From: Cristatella mucedo
Lineage: Eukaryota > Bryozoa > Phylactolaemata > Cristatellidae
Assembly (NCBI GenBank): GCA_009760855.2
Contig: WPIO01000007.1
Coordinates: 5,018,501 to 5,082,500 of the forward strand
DNA length: 64,000 nucleotides
Direction: 5' to 3'
Part shown: positions 45,531 through 59,337 of the stretch, one piece after another
Position numbering within the stretch: position 1 is the stretch's first letter
How the letters are laid out: the number at the start of each line of letters is the position of its first letter
The notes under the pieces: generated by a model
What the model saw: the letters and a program-made list of their open reading frames with translations, nothing else
Told to the model about the DNA's origin: nothing
The model's database searches: none
Translations under genes and position numbers: made by a program

Positions 45531-48500
45531 TATTTACAAGCTCACGCTGATACAAGATGCTCTCATATTCTGTCTGTCTGTCTGTCTGTCTCTCTCTCAT
45601 TCTTGTCTAGCTTTCCCACCGGCCAGTTACACTCTGCAGAGATGTACGAGCTCAGAAGCTCACGTGAGAAGCCGGATCATCTCATCTGTCTTCTCTTGCA
45701 TTAAACTGCAGAACGCTGGTTGCTGGCTTTCTATAGAATACCGATGAATAGAGAGAGAGGAGAGAGAGAGAGAGAGCAGGTCAAACCAAGAGCAGTCACT
45801 TCCTAGATTACACCCGATGGTGCCAGATCATGTCAATCTACACCCTGCAAGTTGAACTACGATGACTAAACAAGAGCAGAAATAATAACAGCCGAGGCCA
45901 GAAGCAGATGGCCTGTTGAAACTAGATCCTAGTGATTAGGATCTTCCAAAACTGCAGTGGTGTCTGGTTGCACAAAGTCGATATCTGCGATATCTGTCCC
46001 ATGCGATTGCAGCTGTTTTCTGCAAGGGCTGAATAGAGAAGAGACACCTTCACGGAAGCTGTCACGAAATTACAGCTAAAAAACTGGTGCACACCAAGGC
46101 AGCAAGGAGGTTTGCTACCATCTGAATGGTTACATAAAAGTTAGCTGAGCTCATGTGTGTGATAACATAGACCGGCCGGAGGAACTCTGGGTGTCGGCAG
46201 CAGGAAAGCATGAGGCAGAATAATCAATACGGCAAGATGCTCAAGCCAACGACTCAGCCTGCTAGATCACTGCAATGATGCATACTTGGAGAGAACAACC
46301 AGATCTTTCGGCAAGGTCATTTTGCCTAAAGGGATTGTGGATCTCAGTTCAGAAATACCACTCGAAAACCATACAGACATGTGGACTAATGAAATACAAA
46401 GCTAATTGCCGTGGCCGGTTCATTGACTATGTGAAGCAACCTAACATATATAGGTAAAACTTCACACAGCTGCATCTTGCTCTAGCAACGAAGCATATAA
46501 AAACCGAAGGCAGCTGAGGTTGCCAAAAGCAACCGTGGGAGCAGTGTATTACTCTCATCGACAGTGATCTATTGCAGATCGGCAGTGTGAAAATAAGGAA
46601 ATAATTGCATTCTATACGGCACTGTGTTTAGGGTGTACCAACAACATTTCATGACATTCCACCAATATGTTCTAAAGAAACTGACTTTGCAATACTGGAA
46701 GTAGACTTTAGTACGGTTGGACAGGCCAGCAGTCGAGGCAGAACTTTGCAGTCCTATTTCTCGAGAATGCGGAGTGCCTCGCCTTGCGAATACAAATTGA
46801 GCAGTATCACAAACGATCATTTATTTGCAGTAATGGCTGGCTCAAACAGTACCAAAATCGTTTTGCTGCACTACAAAATATGTTTCAGTCAATTTACCCG
46901 AGAACGTGCAAGCAGAATGCCATGGGCATTTGACATATTCGCTGTAAATGCAGCCTGTAATATGCAACCCTTAGTTGAGCTTAGTACAGCCGATTTGTAG
47001 AAGATTGTGGAAGGTCGCAGTAACACATAGCTCCAACAACCACAGCACAGTAGGTAGTGAGCAGATTGACCAAACTGAGGGAAGTTTTCATAAACAGCAC
47101 TGCTTGAACAGGTTTCCTGGACTGACTTCCAAGATTAGAACACGCCGCGACATAACCCCTGGGGCGATTTTGCAAATCATTTTCATATAGTACTATGGAC
47201 TAACCATATACTAAGACTTTTTTGCCACACGAAAGCATGGAGGCACAATTCTGTGACTAGAATAAGCCAGGACTGAAGGATCCAAAGGTTCTTAATCACG
47301 TCTCTGCTTGCTTAGCCAAGTATAATGATGCATCAACTGACTGGACAATCGTGCCACAAGAAACCAGCAAGGTCTGCTCAACCCAGATAAAGGTTGGCAG
47401 GGTTCTTGATATGTTCTCTCTCTCCCCAAGTCACAAAGCACTGGTCCTTTACTTAAAAGCGGTTCTTTAAAAGCATATATCCAAGAATATAAGTAGATAT
47501 ATATGTACATGCGTGCCTGTTTCAGCAGCGCACACGTTAGTCTATTTCAGTAGCTGTTCGGCTCTCTCGATTGTCTCCCTTAACGTCTTGAAGCTGAGAC
47601 AGCAGAATCTTCACTGGGATCTTTGCGAACATTGATTGCCACTGAAGACATGGATGAGGTGAAGTAGACTGCAACTTCCGAAGCTGTATAGCACTCGCCA
47701 TTCCCACTGCCCGGTGGTCACTTCCTTTAAGGATTTTTTTGATTGCAGCTCCCCATCCCAACTTTTGGGTGCCAGATATAGGCATTTTTTTTTATTATAA
47801 ATAAAGGCCACAAGCTTGGGGCCAACCGTTGGGAACCAGAGTTAACGGCAGGGGGAAGACCTACAGGGCTGGACGGGTCAGCTGCTGGTGAGGTGGGGGG
47901 GGGGAGGAGCAGGAGGTCTCAACTGATTGGGAGCCAACAGACTTCCTAATGACCTGCTCTCGGCAGCTGAATTTAGCAAATTGCCATGTGCAGCTGGCTG
48001 TAAGTATAGCCAGCTGCTGCAGCATCGGCAGCAGCAGCAGCAGCAGCAGAGCCGGTGGATGCTGAGCAAGGTGTACTTTTTAAAGTTTCGGGGACACGGT
48101 TGACACGTTTCGGAGCTTTTCATCCAGTACTGGGAACTTGGTCGAGCAGCTTGCTGGCTACTTGCCGAATGCCGAATAGCTCGCCCGGGCAGACTGAGGC
48201 AGACGTCATCAGTCTCATTTTGTATGTGCACAGCCTCGCCATGCCAAGACTACTTGCTCTTGCTGTCCAGTTTAGAGGGCTGCTAATGAAAACCTGACCG
48301 TTATACATAAAGACTGGTCTCAAAAGGTGCCGTGCACAGCTTCCCAGCATGACCATATTTCGGCCACATGACCGTCTGCTGCTGCATCAGCTCCCTCGAA
48401 CGCTTATATCTCTAAATGAACTGGCACTCTGTACAAAGCAGCAGGGAAAATTCTCTCTGCTCAGTTCATTGTGATTGTGATGCAAACCTAAAACCACTGG

Positions 48501-49293
48501 GTACCCGAGCTAACATCAATACAATGCCGGCCAGCAATGGTCAATGCACCTAGAGTGCCTGCCTTGCCAGATTAAGCCAGACTGAGCAGCCAGCACCCAA
48601 CCAGCTGGCTTTCCTGGTTTCTCCTTCCGGCTTCTGCTATTTTGCTCGTATTCACCAGCTCGTGTGCTCTACGCTCACGGCTCACACTGCAAGTAGTCTA
48701 GTGTGCCAGTGGCACCTGGCCCGTGATTGCCACGCTTTGAGTCACGGCCTATCTGGCCTGTATTGTCACTCATATCACGGTCGGTCAAATGCAATGGCAG
48801 AGTAAAGTAGAGCCACACAAGCTAAGCTAAATCTGGCCAAGCTGTCTGGATATGTTGTTGCCAAAGGAACTCGATGGTGGTGACCCAGGACAAACGCCCC
48901 TCCCCCTCCCCCCCCCCGTTGGAATATGCCCTAACGAACAGTCGCAATAACGTTCCACATGGTGACAGCGTAGAGCTCCAATATGGTGACAGCCGACCCC
49001 CTATGCATGTGTACCCCTAGTTAAGATGAGAAGTGCCATTTTGCATGTGCAGCAAGATGGCAGATCTACGATACAGATCATAGAAAGAGTGCCCAATCCA
49101 AATTTGGTGTGCAGACAATAGTAAACAGGTCCTTTCGAGTGGCATTTCAGCCTCCGTGCTTGAATCAGCTGATTCAGTATGCCCAGCAATATAGCAATTG
49201 CTGTGCTCACAAGTAGTGAAGATGAGGAGCAGGAAGAACAAAAGAGTAAGTGTGGCAACAGCATTTGACCTTGGGCACGTGTCTGACTCACTG

Positions 49294-49295
<2 letters not shown>

Positions 49296-49327
<32 letters not shown>

Positions 49328-49395
49328 TACATTTGTACAGCATCACCAGAGAACTTAATCTCTTTCTTGGCACTTTGCATATATTGCAAAAGAAG
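49296..49395 (-). mobile_element. SINE family A 3'-end fragment with (AAT)n
   Basis: On the minus strand GTGCCAAGAAAGAGATTAAG and TTCTCTGGTGATGCTGTAC, followed by (ATT)10. It could equally be a diverged LINE A tail. Confidence 0.5.
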
Positions 49396-49425
49396 CGTGA
49401 TCAAAGGTGATGGCAAAACGTTAGC

Positions 49426-49555
49426 TGATATAGCAGCAGAAGAGCCTTAACGGCTATCATCACCGCTTGCAGAGGATAATAAAGGATCGCCCAATGGAGG
49501 ACTAGAACCCACGACCTGGGTCGTGAAGAGCAATCACCTTACCTCCTGGGCTAAG
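49426..49555 (-). mobile_element. SINE family B copy
   Basis: Minus strand: CTTAGCCCAGGAGGTAAGG, GGTCGTGGGTTCTAGTCCTCC, CTGCAAGCGGTGATGATAGC, GGCTCTTCTGCTGC. Confidence 0.8.
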
Positions 49556-49744
49556 GGTTGGTGGAATTACCCACATGTCAGCAAGCATAACATGGTTAGA
49601 GGTAACACGCAGTGTCAACATGTAAATATGGTTAGTGGTAGCATGCAGTGTCTACCAACACCAGATGGCTACCAAACAACTACGATCTTGACTATGATAA
49701 ACTGTCAAATTTCAGACTAGAGTAGCAGTAATATGTCGCACATT

Positions 49745-51497
49745 ACATACAGAGTCTTAACTTTATTTTAGCTCGTCCTTATCTCATTTCGATTGATTCT
49801 GTGTTCAAGAAACGGTCCCTTCTTTGTAGTGGGTGATTTAGAATTTTATTTCGGTGACCAACTTACCCCTAGCGTGTCAAATTAAGTACAATTCATTTTC
49901 TCTTGGGGCTCATGTGCATGGCCCCACTCACAACAAAGATCACATACTCAAAAAAACACTCTCCGGGGATTGAATGCCCACGTTTCTTATTTTTACTTAA
50001 TTCAGCACATCTGCGAACATTCGGATCCACCCAGTCTACAGTTTCTGTACCTGATGGATTCAAAAGTTGTCGGCAAATTGTGAAACTTTAAGACCAACGA
50101 CTTTAAGACGTCAGATGTCCACCCAAGGTCTCTTCCTCGCCCTACTGCGCATCCTCTACCAGATGGCATATGGTTTACAACAGACATTGAACAAGCTATT
50201 AATACATTTTTTAATAATAAGATCAAGCTTAAAAATGGTTACAAAAGATCAGGACTAGCTGTCCATCGACTGGATGCGATGGCTATTACATGTCGTTCTA
50301 ATCCATCCTAGCTAAGGCTAAGTTTAGGTTCTTTAAAAACATTGTGAAATCAGACACGATAAAAATGCTGATATCGATCATCAATCATCTCCTTAACAGC
50401 TTAGCTAATGATCGTTGTGGCAATCTAGCACGTCACAGTCTGGAGCTACTTAGCCAGCAAGATGTAGATAAGATCAGAGTCTATCTCCATTGAACATCAT
50501 CACTGGACTGATCGCCAGAAATTCCTTGCTTTACCTTCACATAAATTATCAAGCCGGCAACTACTTAATTTCTAAGTTCACCTCGCAATCTAAGAAGATC
50601 TACTAGCCATCTACATATAGACCCACACACCTTAATATTCTTTTTATGAGATGCCTAGATTTGCTGCTGCCCTGAATAAATAAGACAATAAATATGCCCT
50701 TAGACTCAGTTCGTGTCCTGCATCCTTCAAAAAGGCTGTAGTTAAGTAACTCATTAAGCAGTAAACACTACACCAGGAGAACTGCAGCGACTTCCACCGA
50801 GTCTCCCTATTGCAATTCCTAAAAGACTGTGAAGTGAGTGGTGGCTAAGCTTCTAGAGCAAACCTTCCAATCAAGCAAATTTCCGTTGGATTTTAGAGCC
50901 AATCACAGGCTAGAGTAAGCATTGTTGCAAGTATATAAAGACCTACTCAGGGTGCAGCCTTAGAGTCTCTTCGCTAGTTCTGCTGGATCTCTCTGCAGAA
51001 TTTTTTACTTGATTACCGAGTCCTTATCGAGTGCCTGTCACCACGCCTGAATATCACTGGCACTGCACTGCAATAGTTTAGGTCCTACCTACCTCAGTAG
51101 GAGATTTCAGAGCATGATGACAGGAGGAAACTGTCGTCCGAAGAGCCTTAAAAGTATGGAGTACTCAGGGATCTGTTTTAAGTTCACTTCTTTTCACAAT
51201 TTATACTCTCCCTCCTGCCGATGTAATAGCTAAGCACAATGTCAAAGGTTGAAACTCACAGCCAACTGACAATATGCAGCCTCTTGATTTGACATTTCAG
51301 AAGAAGCTAACAATGCACTTATTCCTCACAGCATATGCTGGGTTCACGTGAATAGCCCCGTGTGCTATGCATGCTGACACACTGCACGCTATCACTAACC
51401 AACCGACTTGCTTCCTTCACAGCATATTTAAAGTCCCTAGAAAGAGATTTAGTTCTCCGAGGGTGCAATACAATTATATCTATATATTATTATTTTG
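49745..51497 (+). mobile_element. LINE family A copy, longest but old
   Basis: It begins in the endonuclease (FFVVGDLEFYFGDQLTPSVS; a later stretch recalls HGPTHNKDHTL). It runs through a linker and the reverse transcriptase (LVLLDLSAEFF; LKVWSTQGSVLSPLLFTIYT), then lacks much of the C-terminal part and ends with the tail AGTCCCTAGAAAGAGATTTA..CTCCGAGGGTGC and ATT at about 51490. Many stops and frame changes. It is the only copy here that reaches the endonuclease. Confidence 0.8.
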
Positions 51498-52651
51498 TAA
51501 TGGAACCTAATTACTATGTAATCTTAAGTTAATCGTGATCCTTTTAAGCTTTCCAGTTGCACAGCTGTAGCAATTTGAAAGTCATCTCACCAAAAGACCG
51601 ACTGCCGATTACAGGCTACGATAGCTAGCAAATTATCTGTAAACAACACTCGATGAAGTCCTGAAAAGGAAGGTGTTCACAAGCCTTCAAACATTCGGCC
51701 CAGTAAGCTTCAGGGCCACAGATCTGGGCTGATTAGCTGTGCTCCTCATCGCCACAGCTACAGCGGCCATTTTCCCATTATTTGTGCTCTGCTCTTTCCA
51801 AGAGCGTTGCTTATATTTTGAGAACAGCGATAATGACAGCATTCTGTGAAGGATGGCTGTGCATTCGCGATTGGCAGTAAGTCGGATAGGGCCTTGGTAC
51901 AGTTCAGAACCAATGGCTGCAGCACACTGGTACAAGCCTTAGCTAACAGCTGTGCAGGGTTTATGTTCAGCCCACTCCTCTCCTCATGTGTAGGCAACAG
52001 GCTACAGCCAGAAGTCTGCAGCTGCCGTACACATTCCGATGGCCCTATCAGGCATGCCACCACCTGCATCCTCTCGGCTGGAGATGGCCATCAACCACTG
52101 CTGGTGCTGTGAGCACACGAGAACTGAGATACAGGACTGCCTCTGCACCTTCCTTCCTTCCTTCTGCTGAATCAGCCGAGCAGCAGAGGGAAGCTGTCGA
52201 GAAATCGGCCCACCCGGCGGCTCAGTTATCGCATGGGTAGCTGCAAATGGAGAGTAGTCTTCCTTATGGCTCTTCTGACAGGCGGCAAAGTGGACAGGTC
52301 CTCTACAGGGACCCCCCCTGGTCTCCCAGAGCTCCAGGGTCGCCAACCACATGGAGCTCTCATACCATTGACTAGCTGCTGCTACTTAGGCCTCCGGAGG
52401 CTATGCAGGGGGGGGGGGCATGGGAGAAGAGGCCACTAGGCCAAAGTAATGGTAATTCCAGCCATGAAGGCAGTAACAGTAATGACGGCTGCCGCGCTGA
52501 AGGCTGGCAAATATAAATATCGTGAGGAGAAGCACCTAACGATCAAGTGCGAAAAGCCCGAGCCCAGGAAAGTCCAAGCCCAAGCGAAATGCAACTGAGC
52601 AAAAGCAAAGAGACCTTGACCTGTAAGAGGCTATTTTACTGCTCACTCTCA

Positions 52652-52760
52652 GCAGGTCTCCAGATGGGGATCGAGGTCTCGTGTGCTCGAGCCCTGCGGC
52701 ATTTGCAAAGCGCCTCACTAGAGATCGAGTTCTCTTAAGGCACTATGCAAATTAATTATA
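52652..52760 (+). mobile_element. SINE family A fragment
   Basis: GTGTGCTCGAGCCCTGCGGC (B box, about 52681-52696), then AAGCGCCTCACTAGAGATCG and AGTTCTCTTAAGGCACTATGC. The head is incomplete. Confidence 0.65.
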
Positions 52761-53576
52761 CGTATAATTACACATGGAGCAGCGCCATCTTAGGCGCCTA
52801 CATACCGATGGCACGCTTTGGAGTAGAGCAGCTGGCTGCAATCGCGCATCGAGAGCAGAGCACGAAGCCGCGAGGCCTTAAGATGAAGTGCGGCCTTCAG
52901 CTGCTGGTAGCTTAGGACGGCAGCTAGCAGCATGCATAAGTTATTTTCTCTGCTGCCACTCACAAGCCAGGACATTCGACAATGATTGTCTGTGGGAGCC
53001 CCGATCGTCAACCAACCGACCAATGGAGAATCAGCCTGTCGACTGATACTGACGAGCAATGCACCGTGCCCTTTCTTGAGTGCAGCTGCCAGCTGTGCTG
53101 GCCGGCAACTGATGAGGAATTAGATAAGAGCAGCCGATCTTCGATCTTCAAAGAAGAAACTGCTGCACCGTCTGCACGAGGGATGGGCATGCCTACAATG
53201 GCAGAGGCCTAGTCCGTCGGTTGGCAGCCTAGAGGTGGTGGATGGAGGGAGGCAAGGCAAACCGTTGGGAAAGCTGGCCCTGCTGCCTGCCAAAGGCATC
53301 GCCTCTGCGGTATGAGGTGAGCTAAGTTCGGTAATGCAGTTGTCTGGCCTCGACATGGCACAGCCCAGGTCAATTTGGTAATGAGGCATAGCTTCCAGCC
53401 TGATGCAGAGGCATTATTAGCCCAGTGTGGTCACCTTCCTCAACAAGGCATGGTCCAGCATTTGCACAGAAGGTCCCGCAGTAGGTCTGTCAGCAGTGGT
53501 GCACATTGACACAACTCAGAGCTTGGAGTGGTCAACGGCAACGGCTGCTCAAGTGTGAGTGAGTATGTGAGCGAAC

Positions 53577-53577
<1 letters not shown>

Positions 53578-53638
<61 letters not shown>
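53578..53638. repeat. (GA)n microsatellite
   Basis: About 30 perfect GA units. Confidence 0.98.
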
Positions 53639-53641
<3 letters not shown>

Positions 53642-53871
53642 GTAGACCAGTTAGAGTGCTCGCACATATATGGGCAGTGGAAATGAGATGGAAATTTACT
53701 AGTTCTCTTTTTCCAGGTGCCTCAGACGATTCCACTGGTGGGCACTAGGAGGCTTGTTCAGCAAATGATCAATCATGGCTTAGTCTTCATTACAAATAAT
53801 CTGGCTGGGAAGGGCAGAAGCAGTGCCTGCTCGGACCTGATCTGTGTAACGGCCCACTTCTTGCCGGTACA

Positions 53872-53907
53872 GAGGCAAGCAGCTCTCTCCAAAGAGCTGC
53901 TTGCCTC
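53872..53907. other. Perfect 15-bp hairpin
   Basis: GAGGCAAGCAGCTCT (53872-53886), loop CTCCAA, exact complement 53893-53907. Confidence 0.8.
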
Positions 53908-53948
53908 CAGCTGCAGCAGAGAGGAAAATATAGTATAGAGTGGATATG

Positions 53949-53952
<4 letters not shown>

Positions 53953-54011
<59 letters not shown>
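53953..54011. repeat. (TA)n-(GA)n compound microsatellite
   Basis: TA array to about 53990, then GA to 54011. Confidence 0.97.
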
Positions 54012-55734
54012 GGGGAAAGAGCTTTAGCTTATCAGAGGTAGCTGATCAGGCTAAGGCCGGGTGGCATGTCGAGCCCACTCCTCAGGTTGAGTCAATCGGA
54101 GGGGGGAGCCAGGGTCAGTTGGTCCCCTCCCTTTGCCTATGCAGCTGATGGAGGCGAGCCATCCAACCACCACGAGCACTACCCCGAGAGCAGCTGGGGC
54201 ACTGCTAAAACATCTCTCATGGTCTTCCTGGGTCGCTCTAGCAAGCTCAAGCAGCATCAGCAGCTGCACCAGAGGCCAGTTCCATATCGCTGTCTGGACA
54301 GCCAAGGTCCATCTTGGCAGCCAACTGTACGAAGAATCTGCTTGTTGCTGATTACCAACTGAGGGGACCCTGTTTGTGATTACTGACTCCTCCTGCACGG
54401 CCTACGGGCTCCTGTGCTTCGAGCGAAGCAATCACTGGGCCGAGTTAGCAAGCACTGGGTGACGATGACATTTGTCCAATCGGGTGCAAGGATCCAAGTT
54501 GTGCAACTACTGCCGTCCAGACGACGTGCGTCCCTTCGGTCCTTACCACTCATTCGCTTGTAGACAAAATGGTCACACAGATGCCCTAGAGGCACCGAGC
54601 AAGTGCAGTACCAGCTTGACCACTCCCAGAAACTGATGAGTTTTACGAGTCGGAGGTAAAATTGATAATAAGCAATGGCACAAGGAAGCCCCAACACTGC
54701 AGTGAGCTAGGAGCTCGAGCAAAAATGCCCTAGTGATGCAACGTAATGTGGGGCACAGCACCGAGCAGCGCCAAGAAAGGCTTGCTAGCTAGGACTGGCT
54801 GCTTTATGGGCCTCTGGCCACCGAGTCCAGTAGATCACCAGTTCCTACGGCAGAATCGCACGGAGCAGCAGCGATCGTGCACACCCCAACAAGGATCGAC
54901 CAAGTTGGGGGCACACTGCCTCCTGAGAGGTGAAGCAGACCAGAGGACCGAGCGACCTAAGGTAGCAGGCTCCAGCCACACCCATGCACATTACTGGTCT
55001 CCCAGACAACGGTGCCGGCAGCAACACACAACAACGCCACTTCGGCTTAATGCGATTAGTCTCAAGCCAACATAGGGCTAGGCATGGCAACTAAAGGAGA
55101 ACAGGTGGTGCAATGGCCTGCCATTATCTGCTGCCCCTAAGTGGGGGAAGCTAGCTGTATGCTGAAGGTCAGTGAGTGGGAGGGGCATGCCTAGCAGACT
55201 GAAGGGCAGTACCGAATAGATCGATGGGCAAATCCTGTGGCACTCCAGCAGCACAGCATAAGCAGGACTGGGCACACGAGCGATAAAGACTGTTGCAAAG
55301 AAAGGGCATCAATCTGGCCAGAATGCATGTCCTTGCTCCTGAGCAGTTCAAACTCTGGGTATTACGTCGTGTCACTTACCACGGCACGGCTCAAGAACTA
55401 CTCTACTTAGTATCAGTCAGCCACACCAGCCAAAACACCCATTTGCCACTCCCACATATGTGCTGTGGCAAATCCAGGTCGCTGTGCACAGAGGGCAATC
55501 TAGCAATCGAACAGCTATTGGCTAGCAGCTCGTTGAGCAGCCCGGCTGCCCTAACTCGGAATCTCCCCCCCCCCTGACGAGCAGCCTGGCCCTCCATGCA
55601 TCGTTCGTCAGAAGCAGATGGGTCGGGTGCTGTGCCTGCTTCTCCAATCCCAGCAAGCTAAGCTATTTTAAGTTGGCCATCCCAGAACGAAAGCGAGGTG
55701 CAACAACTTCCTAACGAGGTGTTGAGGGGGGCTT

Positions 55735-55885
55735 GAGGATAAAGGCAAACACTCCGATCCAAGCCTGCAGGCATGCAGATGTAGTTGGACACGACAACGT
55801 GACAACCAGACACGGGCTTCGAATGACCTCACATGTGAAGCGCCTGAATAGAGATAAGGTTCTCGTCGTTCTCGTTCTGTACAAA
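55735..55885 (+). mobile_element. SINE family A fragment
   Basis: ACGGGCTTCGAATGACC resembles the B box region; GTGAAGCGCCTGAATAGAGA and TAAGGTTCTCGTCG match the family tail. The head is weak. Confidence 0.5.
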
Positions 55886-56540
55886 AGAGCGAGGGAGAGA
55901 GAGGAGAGATGGATAGACGAGTGAGAGGGTCCTTGGCCGAATGAGCAAAGACTGCTCCCCCCCCCCCCGACCATCCGGAATAACGAGCCTCACTGCAGCA
56001 GAGCCAAAATCAGTCACACTCAAAGGGTCAGCCGAACAAGCGGCAAAGCAAATGTACGGCCCACCGGAGCAGCTCGTCGAGACAGTGGAATTCGGTGCAC
56101 GAGAGTGCTGCACACACTCACAGAGGAACTTCCGGGACACGAAAGCTGCCACTACACACCCACATTCGCCAACCTAGAGACTTGCTAATGACTATCGTTA
56201 AGTCATTTCTCGGAAACCTTAAGTGTTTGCTTTATCTGCATAGACTTGACTGGGCCAGGCAGGGTCTCTAGCAGCTGTCAGACCGTGGGAGGGTGGACAC
56301 AGAGAGGCTGGACCCTAGCCATTGCTTCACTCCCACATCGGCATGTCGAACTAACGATCGTCAGATCGAGCATGCCTCACTTGCAGCGCACAAGAGCTAA
56401 CGCTGTGGCTTATAAGTTTGCACGAAACGTTTTCCCCAAAAAGTGAAGAAACATTTCGATTCTGATGCACGTCCATCCGACAGCAGCAGAGCTAGCGCGG
56501 CAAGCTGCAACTCCGGGGCTGGCTGGACACCCGTATGCAC

Positions 56541-56662
56541 GTGTGTGTGTGTGTGTGTGCGTGTGTGTGTGTATGTGTGTGTGTGTGTGTGTACGCTGCT
56601 TGGAACTGGGCACGAGCTTTTATGCCGGGGCATATGACACCTCACGCACGCGCACGCATGCA

Positions 56663-56707
<45 letters not shown>
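56541..56707. repeat. (GT)n and (CA)n arrays in inverted arrangement
   Basis: GT repeats at 56541-56592 and CA repeats at 56667-56707 on the same strand, about 75 bp apart, so they could pair with each other. Confidence 0.95.
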
Positions 56708-56709
<2 letters not shown>

Positions 56710-57660
56710 CACCCCACTAGACCGGTGGCTGCTCTCGCTGCATGAGCTCAGTACTCCTTACCCGTTATTTGGAAACCAGTTCGACCCAAACTGCAGCAAT
56801 TCGAGCGGAAGCACGCAGTGGCTAGCTCATCACGTGGCACATCCTGTCCTCAGTCAAAGGCTTGGGGCAGCAAGCGACTAGTGAGACACCCTTTTCCCCA
56901 TTGCAGGAAGTCCAAATGCTGGCAGACAAGCAAGTAAGATAAGCAGGCTGAACCGTGACTGCCTGTCTGGCTCAGTCTACAGGCCTCGGACAACGGGTCT
57001 ATTTTTGTCCTTTTGTTTATATGATGCCATGCGAAGGAAGTTCAAGAAGCTAGCACAAAGGGCGGCAATCAGCTCATCTTGCCCTCAGGAATTCAAATAA
57101 GGAAGAGACTTCATCTCATGTGCTGGAAGCCACACGAAGGCTCACGAAGACAAGACGGCTCAAACGGCACAGCACAACTTACTTGATTCCTTGATGGTAT
57201 TTAAAATTGTTTAACATAACTTCATACTCTATTATATGCCAAAATTTGTCAATAAATTTAAAGTTCGTGAATTTAACCATATATTTAGACTATCTTAGTT
57301 GTACTCACCACTTCAAAGCTTAGCAACATGCAAGCTGAAGTATGAGTAATCTTAAAAGCATGAATGATCAACAACTTCCTCGATTTCTGAAGAGTGGTAT
57401 TCCCTAAACTTTCCCAAAAAATTAAGTGCTCCAATGTAGCATTGCAAACTGTAAAAGCTGAAGAGAATCACTCTTAATTAGCTATCCTTCAAACTGCTGC
57501 AGCCGCCCACATCGTAGAAAAACCCCGGATATCCTGCTTCGGAGCGCTCAAAAAATGAACGCGTACTGCCATTAGGAAGGAGAGCATCTTGAACTACTTT
57601 TTCAATAACTTTTACAAGCAGAAGTGCTTGTTAGCTGGTTATTTGCTGACTAGATAGGAG

Positions 57661-57742
57661 GCACCGAGCGTGTGCATGGTGCCACCCACAGTAGTGTGGG
57701 TGGCACCGAGTGTGTGCATGGTGCCACCCACAGTAGTGTGGG
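57661..57742. repeat. 42-bp unit in tandem duplicate with internal palindromes
   Basis: Two copies (57661-57702 and 57703-57742) differ at one position. The junction contains GTGGGTGGCACC (57696-57707), complementary to GGTGCCACCCAC (57720-57731), and CCACCCAC pairs with GTGGGTGG (57682-57703). Confidence 0.85.
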
Positions 57743-57944
57743 ATGAGAGTTTGACTGCCTAGCCGAGCCCCTCACCTGCACTCTGGGTGCTGCGCCCTAC
57801 ATCATTAAATAGTGTGCTCATTTAATTACGTGTGCATCGATCTGCAATGCACAAACTGAACTGCTCGAGGCGCAAGTGTACGAGCGGAGCAGATTTTACT
57901 CGTCTGCGTGGTGCATGCACTTTTAGAGTAACAACAATAATAAC

Positions 57945-58012
57945 AACAATAATAATAAGACATTGTGCAGCACCCCAAGAGAACCAAATCTTGATCTAGG
58001 CACTTTAAAAAA
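57945..58012 (-). mobile_element. SINE family A 3'-end fragment
   Basis: Minus strand AAAGTGCCTAGATCAAGATT and TGGTTCTCTTGGGGTGCTGC followed by (ATT)/(GTT) repeats. Confidence 0.55.
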
Positions 58013-59337
58013 GTTGACAAGGCAAGTTGCAAACACTTACAGAGCATATCGAGTCGCACACACGCAAACGGACACACATACAAAACACACACTCATGACA
58101 TGCCAGATGCATAAGCATATTCATTTTGCTTCATCTTCTCAGAGAACAACCCGCCGCTCTTGCTGGCTGGCTGGCTGGAGGCAGAGGGAGGAGGGTCAAC
58201 TGACAGAGTACTGCAGGTACAAAGGAGGAGCCTAGGCAAACCTAGGGATGCTTTCCAAGAGGGCTGAACCCTGATTTTGGTGGGCCTTTGAGGTTCGTTG
58301 GGGGGACGCCGGTGAAGCCCTTTCCTGTGGTAGCGCTCGAGAGGGCTGGCAATCAGGAAGCAGCATCCTTTAAACGCAAGCGAACTTCGAGTAGGTGCCG
58401 GAGATGGCGTTGCCACACCCAATGTCCATGCAGTTAGCTCAGCCTCCAGGCAGCATCACGAGAGCCGTACACACGGCCGACTAGCGTTGGTCGCAGCAGC
58501 AGCAGTAGCTGTTGTATGGACGGCGACTGCCATGGGCAACCGGAAGCAAAGTCTGCCGAGGCAGTTGGTCGACAGCAGCCTGACAGGAGCAGAGCTTTAA
58601 GCCAAGATCGGCCAAGGTCTGTTGGATCGTTCACAGGTCGGTGCTCGGCTGCCCAGCTGGGCTCAGACAGTAGTCAGCTGTCGGCAATTGATTCTTTTTA
58701 ATTGCTCTGACTCGGTGGCCCGGGAGCAATGGCAGCATGGTTAACACATTAGCTGAAGGGCCGGTTAATTGCCCGGCCGGGCTGCTTTGCGGCGATAGAG
58801 CTGCCATAAATGACTGGTAGGACACATGACAAGTCAAAAGCCGAGCACAAATCAGCTGCAGCATCAGCCATCAGCATCAGCCATCAGCAGCAGCATTTGG
58901 GCAGGTAGTGTGTAACCACGAAGCACGAATCCCTCCAACATCGCCACCACCCTCAGGGAGGTCAAAAAATGATCGTGACAGGTGGTCAGCATACAGTGAG
59001 TGCTTAGCTGGAGAGAACTTCTTTTTTGCCATGCTACGAGAAAACGCTCGACTAGCCTGGCGAGTTTCTGTAGGGGTCACGAGTAAGCTGGTGAATCTCG
59101 AGATAGCTTAAGACAGCTATGGCAGCAGCAAAAACAGCGTGTGCAAATGCATGCACAGAGGCATGATGGTGCGCAAGCACTTACACATGCACACACTGCT
59201 GGTGCATGCACGATCATGCAGCAGCAGCGGCCGCAGCAGTAGCAGCGGCAGCAGTATCAGCAATGGTAGCAGCAGCGGCAACGGTAGCAGCTGTGGCAGC
59301 AATGGAAGAGCCCATGCTGCTGCTGCAGCTCACTCAC

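Noticed and set aside
59206-59330. CAG/GCA-rich stretch giving Ala- or Ser-rich frames
   Set aside because: It starts immediately after the TRIP4 donor at 59337, is antisense to it, and has no family match.
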